Source: a virus
Reading direction: 5' to 3' (one strand)
IMG/VR virus record: IMGVR_UViG_3300010412_000015
Location: 1 to 59,727 of that record
DNA: 59,727 nucleotides
Shown piece by piece: positions 16,631 to 23,346 of the stretch (its first letter is position 1; each line of letters starts with the position of its first letter). The notes under the pieces are model-generated. The model saw nothing but the letters and a program-made list of their open reading frames with translations. It was not told the DNA's origin and did not search any database. The position numbers and the translations under genes are program-made.

Positions 16631-17362
16631 TCAGGTCAGCGAGTCCACACCGAAAACCAGGCACATGTCGTACCAGAGCCGGAGCTTGTCCTTGGGCGAC
16701 AGTTCTTCCAGGCCCAACGCAGGATTCTCCGGCGGAAGCCTCTGGTCTGGCGGGTACAGCTTGTCTTGGACCATCAGGGTCAGGACGGGCTTGTTGTCCA
16801 GGGGACGGAGCGAGTGACTGGCCGCTGGATTCAACATGGCCCAGGAAGATCCTGGTCCCTGATGGGTGACTACCAGGTCTCGTCTTGTCCCTGTTCCCAC
16901 CTGGTGCTCGTAGCGACCAGCCAAGATTTGTACGGCAGACGGACAGTCATGAGTATGGAAGTCCGGTTCCTCGGTCTCTGAGAGAGGGTGAACTCGGTGA
17001 AGAACGATGCGGTATTCGCGTCGTAGACCCCGCCAGCGCATCTCCTCCATCCAGAACAGCCGTTCCAGCCGAGGCGGTTGATGCTTGATGTCCAAGCTCT
17101 CGAAGGCTTCCGGCCCACGGGAGAGGCGAGCTTTCGCCTTCTCATACGCCTGAGGCAGGATTCCAAGAAGCCACTCATCGGCCTCACCCCAGTCTTGGCT
17201 GGGGTCGTATGGGACTTCAGGGGAAGGTCCAACGGGTCCCTGTTCTGGTGGCGCCTCGACTTCGCCCAGGCCGCCACAGGTAGCACAGATGATCCAACGG
17301 ACATCGCCATCTGACGTGTCGTCCCGTCCTTTTGAACCGCGACAGCTTGGGCAGACTCTCAC
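16631..17362 (-). CDS. Zinc-ribbon plus cupin-like protein
   Basis: 243 residues from GTG 17362, whose GTGA overlaps the stop of the DHH gene. Two CxxC pairs (RVCPSCRGS and ICATCGGLG) make an N-terminal zinc ribbon, with a DnaJ-like CxxCxGxG look in the second. The C-terminal half resembles a cupin: DFHTHDCPSAVQILAGRYEH followed by a second strand set and SHSLRPL. Cupins of this layout bind a metal at His residues; the substrate is unknown. Last gene of the leftward operon that starts at 20212. Confidence 0.6.
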   Translation of the reverse strand: MRVCPSCRGSKGRDDTSDGDVRWIICATCGGLGEVEAPPEQGPVGPSPEVPYDPSQDWGEADEWLLGILPQAYEKAKARLSRGPEAFESLDIKHQPPRLERLFWMEEMRWRGLRREYRIVLHRVHPLSETEEPDFHTHDCPSAVQILAGRYEHQVGTGTRRDLVVTHQGPGSSWAMLNPAASHSLRPLDNKPVLTLMVQDKLYPPDQRLPPENPALGLEELSPKDKLRLWYDMCLVFGVDSLT

Positions 17363-18243
17363 GCTTTCTCCTCCGGAGGGTCGAACATCATCGGCGGGGC
17401 CGAGGCCCGGAAGCCGGCCGCGTGCCGGTGGCCACCGCCTCCCAGGGCCTTGGCGATGAGGGACACGTCCGCCACCTCGTCGGCCCGGTCCTTGTCCGAG
17501 CGCAGCGAGTAGATGAAGTTGCCGCTCTTGTTCATGAACCACATCACGGCGAAGTAGTGGTCCTTGGCGAGGGCGTTGCCGATCTCGGACTGCCAGTTAG
17601 GGGCGTTCACGCAGGGGACCAGGTGGCCCTCGATACGGGTGAAGCCGGGCTTGGCACAGATGCGCTTGATGAGGGCGTCGCGGTACTTCTGCATGGCCTT
17701 GCCCTCGCCCACCGTGGCGGCGAAGGACATGGGCTCTTTCAGCAGCTCGTGCATCCGGTCCCAGATGTGGAACTCGAACTCCAGGGTCTGGATGACGGTG
17801 GAAATCTCCTCGGACTGCGGAAGCTCCCAGCGCCAGAGGTCCCGGTCCTGGATGTACTCGACCAGGGCGGGCGGCGGGGTGCCGGGGTGGAAGTGCTCCC
17901 AGGCCAGCATGGCCCCGGACTTCTCCATGTTGAAGATGATGACCAGGTTTGGCGGCATGTCCTCCGCGACCTCTTGGAGGTCGGCCTGGGCGCTCTTGTG
18001 ATGGTCGAGCAAGACCACCTTCTCCTTGACCTGCTCGGCCAGGCCCGCGAGCGCCCCAGCCGAGAACGAGAAGTCGAGGATGTAGATGTTGTTGAACTCG
18101 GCCGCGTCCTTGGGCGGGTCCCAGTCGTGGTAGTACGGCCGGAACTCAGTTCCGTTCTCCTCGCCGCCAAGGGCCTTCCAGGCAGCCCAGGCAGCGGTGA
18201 ACCCGTCGGCGCAGTTCGCATGGTAGACGATCAGGTTCTTCAT
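17359..18243 (-). CDS. DHH-superfamily phosphoesterase (NrnB-like)
   Basis: 294 residues from ATG 18243. Motifs in order: NLIVYHANCADGFTAAWAAW (H8, D12), ILDFSF (D57), VVLLDHHKSA (D80-H81-H82) and a C-terminal DHHA1 signature GGGGHRHAAGF. This is the layout of NrnB-type oligoribonuclease and cyclic-nucleotide phosphoesterases that use two Mn ions. Likely substrates are very short RNAs or pGpG/pAp-like dinucleotides. It lies in the operon with a metallophosphoesterase and, given the diguanylate cyclase elsewhere in the window, could act on that signal; this link is inference. Confidence 0.8.
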   Translation of the reverse strand: MKNLIVYHANCADGFTAAWAAWKALGGEENGTEFRPYYHDWDPPKDAAEFNNIYILDFSFSAGALAGLAEQVKEKVVLLDHHKSAQADLQEVAEDMPPNLVIIFNMEKSGAMLAWEHFHPGTPPPALVEYIQDRDLWRWELPQSEEISTVIQTLEFEFHIWDRMHELLKEPMSFAATVGEGKAMQKYRDALIKRICAKPGFTRIEGHLVPCVNAPNWQSEIGNALAKDHYFAVMWFMNKSGNFIYSLRSDKDRADEVADVSLIAKALGGGGHRHAAGFRASAPPMMFDPPEEKA

Positions 18244-18244
18244 G

Positions 18245-18979
18245 TCAGACCTCAAGGACCTTCTGCCATTCGAACTCACGGTTCTCTTCATGGCGGGCGT
18301 ATCCGAATGGGTTGCAGACGACCCGGGTCGGGCCGAGCTGGTAGTCGAAGCTGGAGTGGGTGTGTCCGTGCAGCCAGAGCTTCGGACCACCGAAGTGGAT
18401 GATCTCGCTAACGTCGCACAGGAAGAAGCAGTTCAGGAGGCTGCCCTTGTACTGGGGCGCCACGGACTCCTCGGCGGGGAGGTAGTGCGTGACCACGATG
18501 TCGTCCGCCTTCACCGTCTCCCGAAGGAAGTCCATGTCCTCCTGATTCTCCTGGTAGACCCAGTGCTTGAAGCGCTGGATCTGGGAGAAGTCGTTCATCA
18601 TGTGCTCATAGAGCTTGTTGTGCTCCGAGAACTTGAACCAGAGTGGACAGCCCACGAACCGCTGGCCCTCGATGATCACCGTGGACCGGTTCAGCCAGTG
18701 GAAGTTGGCCCGCTGATCATCGAGATGCTGCAAGGCGGCCCGGACGAAGTTGACCTTCGCCCGGCCGTAGAACTCATGGTTTCCGAGCACATAGACGACG
18801 TGCTTGAAGTTGTTCGTGAGCATCTTGAGCGCGGGGATGAGCTGCTGCTCAGTCGCCAGGTCACCGGCCACCACAAGGACATCGACCTCCTTGGCTTTGG
18901 CCGACAGAGCCTCGATGAACGCAGCCCCACCGTCCTGGTGGAACTCCAAGTGACAATCGCTGACGACCTGGATCTTCAC
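18245..18979 (-). CDS. Calcineurin-like metallophosphoesterase
   Basis: 244 residues from GTG 18979, which overlaps the upstream stop (GTGA); ATG 18997 is an alternative start. All metal-binding blocks are visible: VVSDCHLEF (D8, H10), VVAGDL (D40), LGNHEF (N67, H68), VVTHYLP and LHGHTHSSF. Members cleave phosphomonoesters or diesters, including nucleic acid ends and signalling nucleotides; substrate cannot be told. It overlaps or abuts both neighbours, so one operon. Confidence 0.85.
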   Translation of the reverse strand: MKIQVVSDCHLEFHQDGGAAFIEALSAKAKEVDVLVVAGDLATEQQLIPALKMLTNNFKHVVYVLGNHEFYGRAKVNFVRAALQHLDDQRANFHWLNRSTVIIEGQRFVGCPLWFKFSEHNKLYEHMMNDFSQIQRFKHWVYQENQEDMDFLRETVKADDIVVTHYLPAEESVAPQYKGSLLNCFFLCDVSEIIHFGGPKLWLHGHTHSSFDYQLGPTRVVCNPFGYARHEENREFEWQKVLEV

Positions 18980-19164
18980 CGCTTCTGCCTCTCCCATTCC
19001 TTGAGATCGCGCTCCAGCGTCGTGAAGCTGCGTCCGAAGCGGCGTGAAATCTGATGCTTTGGAACCCCGGCCTCGATGGCGGCCCGCAGTCGGCGGAACT
19101 GCGCGTCGGTCAGAGCGAGCTTGGTACTGTCAAGGCGTGCGCCAGAGTAGGTGGTCTTCATCAT
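18976..19164 (-). CDS. Small helix-turn-helix protein
   Basis: 62 residues starting at ATG 19164, which overlaps the thiF-like stop (ATGATGA). LTDAQFRRLRAAIEAGVPKH then QISRRFGRSFTTLERDLKEW is a resolvase- or Hin-type helix-turn-helix covering nearly the whole protein. It is probably a small operon-encoded regulator. The overlap on both sides means its output is tied to that of the ThiF-like enzyme and the metallophosphoesterase. Confidence 0.65.
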   Translation of the reverse strand: MMKTTYSGARLDSTKLALTDAQFRRLRAAIEAGVPKHQISRRFGRSFTTLERDLKEWERQKR

Positions 19165-19889
19165 GCTGAACAGGTGCATCCCTCGCGGGATTCGATCTCG
19201 ATGGATTTGATGGTGTTCTTCCAGGCGTCAATGAGGTGGAACTGGCTAATACCCGGCTCAGGGGCGGACAACAACGCCTTGATGGCCTGGGTTGCCATGA
19301 GACAGCCAACCGTGCCGGCCGCCGCCCCGATGATGCCGGGCCTGGTTCCGGAGTGGATGACATCGCTGCCCGGCTCTTCCTCGAACACGCAGCGCAGGCA
19401 GGGGCCACCAGCCCCGGGGATGACCATCATCTGGCCACCGGTGCCTGTGCAGGCGCCGTGGATGAGAGGCACGTCCTCGGTCACAGCCACGGCCGAGATG
19501 AGGAACTTGGTAGCGAGCTTGTCCACGCAGTCGATCACGAGGTCGTTGTCTGCGAACTCGGCCCGCATGGCGGCCTCGTCCAGGAAGTCGGTGCCGGCCA
19601 GGACCTCGATCTCGGGGTTGAGGCGACGGGCGAACTGGGCCGCCGCAGACGCCTTGTCCATGTCGAGCTGGTCTGGCGCGAAGAGGGTCTGGCGGTTCAG
19701 GTTCGACAGCTCGACCTGATCGCCGTCCCAGAGCGTTAGACGACCGACCCCGGCCGCCGCCAGATATTGGATGACTGGGGCACCCAGGCCCCCGCAGCCG
19801 ATGATGCAGACCCGAGCTTCAGTGAGCCGGCTCTGGACCCCGCCAAGTTCGGGCAAGAGCCGGCTTTGGCGGCTGTATCGTTCGCTCAC
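19161..19889 (-). CDS. ThiF/MoeB-type E1-like adenylyltransferase
   Basis: 242 residues from GTG 19889 (GTGA overlap with the DUF3846 gene). The N-terminal YSRQSRLLPELG and the nucleotide loop IIGCGGLGAPVIQYLAAAGV (G31-G36) are classic for ThiF, MoeB and HesA enzymes; DGDQVELSNLNRQTLF gives the ATP-contacting Asn-Arg-Gln; C164 and C167 (GPCLRC) with a C-terminal CTC are probable zinc ligands. Such enzymes adenylate the C-terminus of ubiquitin-fold sulfur carriers. No carrier, E2 or JAB peptidase is visible nearby, so the partner is unknown. The neighbour upstream is a DUF3846 protein. Confidence 0.85.
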   Translation of the reverse strand: MSERYSRQSRLLPELGGVQSRLTEARVCIIGCGGLGAPVIQYLAAAGVGRLTLWDGDQVELSNLNRQTLFAPDQLDMDKASAAAQFARRLNPEIEVLAGTDFLDEAAMRAEFADNDLVIDCVDKLATKFLISAVAVTEDVPLIHGACTGTGGQMMVIPGAGGPCLRCVFEEEPGSDVIHSGTRPGIIGAAAGTVGCLMATQAIKALLSAPEPGISQFHLIDAWKNTIKSIEIESREGCTCSA

Positions 19890-20212
19890 GCCGCCTCCAG
19901 CGCCAGCTCGGACAGGAGGAGCATCCCCAGCTCGCACTCCTTGTCGGTCAGCGAGCGGGTGTCGCCCTCCGGGGTGTACGCGGTGAGGACCACGTTACCC
20001 GCGATGGGGTAGCTCATGTCCCCGGGGTGGCGGATGTTGAACGGCAGCGAGCGGACGTGCCCCTCTTCGTTCACCACGATCGCCAGCTCGTGGTCCATGA
20101 AGACGTTTTCGATGTAGCCCTCGACCAAACCCTGGAACGTCTCCAGCTCCAGGTCTTTGACCTCGCGGACCTCGGGCGCCTTGCCCACTTCCTTGACCAC
20201 CACCTTCGGCAT
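19886..20212 (-). CDS. DUF3846-like protein
   Basis: 108 residues from ATG 20212 with a good ribosome site (gaggaaa). PKVVVKEVGKAPEVREVKDL then FQGLVEGYIENV, VVNEEGHVRSLPFN and a final IAGNVVLTAYTPEG follow the layout of DUF3846, a small phage and plasmid protein of unknown role. First gene of a six-gene leftward operon. A sigma-70-like promoter stands 20 bases upstream. Confidence 0.65.
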   Translation of the reverse strand: MPKVVVKEVGKAPEVREVKDLELETFQGLVEGYIENVFMDHELAIVVNEEGHVRSLPFNIRHPGDMSYPIAGNVVLTAYTPEGDTRSLTDKECELGMLLLSELALEAA

Positions 20213-20231
20213 GTTTCCTCCAATGCGAGGG

Positions 20232-20260
20232 AACATAGACAAAGGCTACGGGTTCGTCAA
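20232..20260 (-). promoter_or_regulatory. Sigma-70-like promoter for the DUF3846-ThiF operon
   Basis: On the minus strand TTGACG (20260-20255), 17 bases, TATGTT (20237-20232). It ends about 20 bases before the ATG at 20212. The -35 box also forms one arm of a short inverted repeat (TTGACG with CGTCAA, 20255-20272) that could end the dNMP kinase transcript or bind a regulator. Confidence 0.55.
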
Positions 20261-20272
20261 GGGTGTTTGACG

Positions 20273-20824
20273 CTACCCAATGATACTTTTCAGGGGGTCC
20301 AGGCAGTGCTCCGCCCGCTGGTACAGGTCATCGAGGGTGCCGTCGTTGGTGATGACCCAATCCCAGCCGTCCCAGCCGTCGAGGGCGGTCTCTGATTCGT
20401 GCTGGTCGTTGCTCGGGAGCGACGGCCGATGAACCTTCCAGACCTGACCACCAGCTTCCCTCACGGCTTGGGCCTCGTTGGGGAAGCGAGTATCGGGGAC
20501 CACTACGGAGTACCCCTGGTCGAGCCACCCCTGAATCTGGCGCATGGCGCACTTGACCCAGAAGTCGCTCATCCACTGGTTCCGCATCAGGTTGGTACCG
20601 ATGTCCTGGTACGCCTTCCGGGGCGCGTACCCGAAGTACGGGTCCACCACCTCTTTCAGCTCGCCGTAGGCGTGGCGATCGTCCCAGCCATGCCACTCAT
20701 TGATACCGGCCTTCAGCCGCTCAGCCCAGCTCGTCTTCTTGAAGCCGTACTTCTCAACGAGATAGTCGGCGATCGTGTCCTTGCCGTGCTGTTTCTTGTG
20801 GCCGATACCAATGAGGACAGGCAT
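20273..20824 (-). CDS. Deoxynucleoside monophosphate kinase
   Basis: 183 residues from ATG 20824. The start MPVLIGIGHKKQHGKDTIAD contains a P-loop (G8 to D16) typical of T4 gp1-like dNMP kinases, and VVVPDTRFPNEAQAVREAGG is the conserved LID-region signature of that family. It would phosphorylate dNMPs, feeding the nucleotide pool along with the ThyX-like enzyme and class II reductase in this window. Downstream is a 48-base gap with the operon promoter. Upstream of the gene the 26 bases to the next stop hold a possible TATATC -10 box. Confidence 0.8.
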   Translation of the reverse strand: MPVLIGIGHKKQHGKDTIADYLVEKYGFKKTSWAERLKAGINEWHGWDDRHAYGELKEVVDPYFGYAPRKAYQDIGTNLMRNQWMSDFWVKCAMRQIQGWLDQGYSVVVPDTRFPNEAQAVREAGGQVWKVHRPSLPSNDQHESETALDGWDGWDWVITNDGTLDDLYQRAEHCLDPLKSIIG

Positions 20825-20850
20825 GTAGACCCCCCGATATAGTCGTGGGG

Positions 20851-21390
20851 TTAGGTACTCTGAATCGCCACGGAGGTCAATCCGCCGCCCGTGGCGAGGG
20901 TGCGAGTCTCTTCCGGTGGCACCTCCAGATGAGGCTTCTCGAACCGGCGCCGAGCCCGAGCCGACCGCCAGGCGTTGAGGCACAGATCGTCGCAGAACCT
21001 CTTGTCCTTCATGTGCGGCACGACCGTGAACTCATCGCAGCACCAGTCGCAGTAGCAGACCACCATCCGCTGCTCGCTCAGCTCCGCGTTGCGGCACTTC
21101 ACGCAGTCCCACTTGATGGACCCATCTTCGAGCAGATGGCCGCGCATCAGGTGGGAAGGCACGTTGGCCGCGTTGCAGCTCGGACAGGTCTTCGGCTTCC
21201 CTTCCTTCAAGACGACCTGCGCCACGAGCTTGTACTCGGGCTTCTTGTCGCTCTTCTTGTGGAACTTGCGGCGGCTGTTGGAGCACCGCTTGCACCACGA
21301 CGCGAGGCCGTCCTTACGGCTCTTCACCCGATAGAACGCCTCCGACGGCTTTGTTTGTTGACACTGCGGACATCGTTTCCGACCCTTCAT
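20851..21390 (-). CDS. Multi-zinc-ribbon protein
   Basis: 179 residues from ATG 21390. Starts with a CPQCQQTKPSEAFYRVKSRK block ending CKRC, the zinc-knuckle pattern seen in endonuclease VII-like and phage HNH proteins. There are two further clusters: TCPSCNAANVPSHLMRG with CVKC, and YCDWCCDEF with RFCDDLCLNAW. No HNH active site is visible. Its first 77 bases overlap the end of the upstream membrane protein in another frame. Nucleic-acid binding is likely; nuclease activity is not shown. Confidence 0.65.
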   Translation of the reverse strand: MKGRKRCPQCQQTKPSEAFYRVKSRKDGLASWCKRCSNSRRKFHKKSDKKPEYKLVAQVVLKEGKPKTCPSCNAANVPSHLMRGHLLEDGSIKWDCVKCRNAELSEQRMVVCYCDWCCDEFTVVPHMKDKRFCDDLCLNAWRSARARRRFEKPHLEVPPEETRTLATGGGLTSVAIQST

Positions 21391-21757
21391 AGTTTCCCCC
21401 GTGCTGGTCAAGAACCTCCCACTTCATCACCCGACGGATCGGGTCGAATACCCCGGGAAGGGCCTCCTCCAGTACATCGATATGTCGCTTGTGCGACTCC
21501 AAACACATCTGGTTGATCTTTGAGACACGCTCCGTGACGAGAATGAGCTGCGCCGCTGTCTGCGGCTGGATGCAGTTTTTCCGGTAGGCCATCAACTCCT
21601 GGGCCATCTCTCGACCGAGATAGATGGAGGACACCACGATGGCCAGGCAGACGAAGACGACAGCCAGGCAGACCCCGGCGATCCGGCGCCAGAATCGAGT
21701 CTCCTGTTCCGCTAGCGCCTTCTCACGCCTGAGGACGGTGATGGGGTGCTCAACCAT
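21314..21757 (-). CDS. Membrane-anchored coiled-coil protein
   Basis: 147 residues from ATG 21757. A short N-terminal helix is followed by a membrane segment, AGVCLAVVFVCLAIVVSSIY (about 27-46), and a long helical domain (LILVTERVSKINQMCLESHK), ending in a flexible tail. It resembles inner-membrane spanins or Rz-like proteins in outline only. It overlaps the preceding small gene by 8 bases and the following zinc gene by 77 bases, an unusually long overlap. Confidence 0.6.
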   Translation of the reverse strand: MVEHPITVLRREKALAEQETRFWRRIAGVCLAVVFVCLAIVVSSIYLGREMAQELMAYRKNCIQPQTAAQLILVTERVSKINQMCLESHKRHIDVLEEALPGVFDPIRRVMKWEVLDQHGGNYEGSETMSAVSTNKAVGGVLSGEEP

Positions 21758-21920
21758 TGGCATTCCCCTCGCCGAGGACTTTGTAGAGAGTGAGGTCGAT
21801 CGGGCGCGGCTCGTCGTTCGCCGACCGATGGTCCTCAAGAGCCTGACGCAAGGCGTCACGCTCCTGAGTCCTCTGTTGGACCAGCTCTCGTAGTGCTTGG
21901 ATTTCGTCGCGTTCGGTCAC
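21750..21920 (-). CDS. Small coiled-coil protein, 56 residues
   Basis: GTG start at 21920, TGA at 21752-21750, overlapping the next ATG by 8 bases. The first half is a strongly charged helix (ERDEIQALRELVQQRTQERD) and the second half is Pro/Asp-containing (EPRPIDLTLYKVLGEGNA). It has the look of an accessory protein for its neighbours. Two bases separate it from the preceding gene's stop. Confidence 0.5.
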   Translation of the reverse strand: MTERDEIQALRELVQQRTQERDALRQALEDHRSANDEPRPIDLTLYKVLGEGNANG

Positions 21921-21922
21921 GT

Positions 21923-22159
21923 CTACCCCCGGCCTTCGCGTTTCCTTCTTCTTTCTTCGCGCTTCTTCGCGCGACGGCGTACATCCATAGCAGCCTCGGA
22001 AAGCTGCTCCCCTACCTCCGCCTGGATGGCGGCGAAGACCTCCCTGGGGTCGTCGCCGTCATCTAGTTCAGCGGTCGCGCCGGCTTCGATACGAACCGAC
22101 TCGAAGTCCCCTACATTCAACGTGGAGCTTCTTCTCCACGAGACAGTCGTTATCTTCAT
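21923..22159 (-). CDS. Small basic-tailed hypothetical protein
   Basis: 78 residues from ATG 22159. LNVGDFESVRIEAGATAELD is a compact beta segment common in small phage proteins of unknown function, followed by a helix (PREVFAAIQAEVGEQLSEAA) and a tail of nearly pure Arg/Lys/Glu. First gene of a leftward group; a sigma-70-like promoter lies about 35 bases upstream. Confidence 0.6.
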   Translation of the reverse strand: MKITTVSWRRSSTLNVGDFESVRIEAGATAELDDGDDPREVFAAIQAEVGEQLSEAAMDVRRRAKKREERRRKREGRG

Positions 22160-22193
22160 AGAGTGCCTGTGCGGCTATGGTTACACCCGACCC

Positions 22194-22223
22194 TGTGTAC
22201 CCCCGGATCGATTCCAGCGTCAA
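22194..22223 (-). promoter_or_regulatory. Sigma-70-like promoter for the 22159-20851 gene group
   Basis: Minus strand TTGACG (22223-22218), 18 bases, TACACA (22199-22194). It sits between the hairpin at 22266-22300 and the ATG at 22159. The intervening 22160-22332 region holds this promoter and the hairpin, and no gene. Confidence 0.45.
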
Positions 22224-22265
22224 GCCGTTTTGACGATGCGCCGAGAAATAGTTGAATAGGCGCAT

Positions 22266-22300
22266 AGGCGATACTTCAAGTGTTACTTGAAGTATCGCCT
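22266..22300. terminator. Perfect 16-bp inverted repeat, probable terminator or operator
   Basis: Arms AGGCGATACTTCAAGT and its exact complement, separated by GTT. It lies 32 bases past the ThyX-like stop on the minus strand and upstream of the next promoter. No T-run follows on either strand, so it is not a textbook intrinsic terminator; an RNA-stabilising hairpin or operator is possible. Confidence 0.5.
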
Positions 22301-22332
22301 CAAGCTCCACATGAAGGTTCAAGCCCCAACAG

Positions 22333-23262
22333 CTAGATAAGCGGAGGCTTTTCGGTCTCGAAAATGGAGTAGGCCAAGTCTCTCCACCCCTTTTCCACAG
22401 CCGCCTGGTAATCGAAGGCCATGTTCTCGCCCACGAACTCCTTGCGGTGCTGCTTCCACCCCCGAAACGGACCTGAGCGCTCGGACGGGTCTTCAAGTGG
22501 GGTGGCCTGGTGCTCGAACGGGCTCATGTGCCCGGGCTCCAGGGGGTCGTCCCCGGCGAGGCCCGCCAGTAGTCGATGGTAGAGCTTGAGGTCCTCTTCC
22601 GGGCTCGGCTTCTTTCCCTCATGGGTACGGTAGCTCACCCGAGCGCAGCGGGCCGCCGAGAACTGCTTCAGCTCCTCCACCGTGAACTCGTCGAACTCCT
22701 CCGGGAGGATGTAGGGAAGGTGCCAGTCCCCCATCTCAAGTTGCTGGGGATTCGATCCGTAGTAAGCGTCAGCCATGCGCCAGGCCAGGGCGCGGAAGTG
22801 GGGCTCGGCCATCGGGTGGCAGCGCAGGGCGAAGGCGTTGTCGAAGTCGGTGGCGGTCAGCACCACGTTCATGTGCTGATGGGGCTCGGTCAGGCGGTTT
22901 GCGACCTGCTTGGCGGCGCCGCATAGCTCCATCATCTCTTCGGCGCACCGGACAGCGGTCCTGAGGGCGTTCATCCACAGGGATAGGACCACCTTCCGCT
23001 CTCTTGGGTCCGTGATTTGCGAGTGCGCCTGCATCCCCGACTCGTTCTTCCCGATGTGAAGGGGGAGGGCCGGGTCGTCCAAGATCCCTTTGTTCATTCG
23101 ACGAATGGGGATGGCCCTGCTGGAACTGGCGTTACGCGCGAAGGCGCGGTGCGTCATGATCTCGGCATGAATCCATCGGGGGTAGCAGAGGTGGAAGGTC
23201 GTGAGGCGAACGCCATTGGGCGCGATGGAGTCCGCGATGATCTCGGCGGAGAGGGTAGTCAT
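22333..23262 (-). CDS. ThyX-like flavin-dependent thymidylate synthase
   Basis: 309 residues. The segment IMTHRAFARNASSSRAIPIR replaces the usual ThyX RHR...S..SxR signature, keeping the His-Arg, Arg-Asn and Ser-Ser-Arg layout, and the C-terminal HMSPFEHQATP is typical of this divergent phage family. It would make dTMP from dUMP with FAD and methylene-tetrahydrofolate. Diverges from terL across 84 bases. Together with dNMP kinase and NrdJ it completes a dNTP supply set. Divergence from bacterial ThyX is large, so activity should be treated as likely, not shown. Confidence 0.75.
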   Translation of the reverse strand: MTTLSAEIIADSIAPNGVRLTTFHLCYPRWIHAEIMTHRAFARNASSSRAIPIRRMNKGILDDPALPLHIGKNESGMQAHSQITDPRERKVVLSLWMNALRTAVRCAEEMMELCGAAKQVANRLTEPHQHMNVVLTATDFDNAFALRCHPMAEPHFRALAWRMADAYYGSNPQQLEMGDWHLPYILPEEFDEFTVEELKQFSAARCARVSYRTHEGKKPSPEEDLKLYHRLLAGLAGDDPLEPGHMSPFEHQATPLEDPSERSGPFRGWKQHRKEFVGENMAFDYQAAVEKGWRDLAYSIFETEKPPLI

Positions 23263-23283
23263 TCAGTCGTCCTGAGGAGGTGG

Positions 23284-23311
23284 TTGTAGACGTTCGGCAG
23301 GGGTGTATCCT
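23284..23311 (+). promoter_or_regulatory. Candidate promoter for terL
   Basis: TTGTAG, 16 bases, TATCCT, ending about 35 bases before the terminase ATG at 23347. It lies in the 84-base divergent gap with the ThyX-like gene. The match to the sigma-70 consensus is moderate. Confidence 0.35.
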
Positions 23312-23346
23312 ACAGTACCCTTAGGCATGACAGTCAGGAAGCCACT

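Noticed and set aside
17332-19054. Rightward frames over the DHH and metallophosphoesterase genes
   Set aside because: They show no motifs, while the leftward frames hold complete catalytic signatures.
19161-20212. ThiF-like and DUF3846 genes as a complete ubiquitin-like conjugation system
   Set aside because: No ubiquitin-fold protein ending in Gly-Gly, E2 or JAB peptidase is seen nearby; only the E1-like part is supported.
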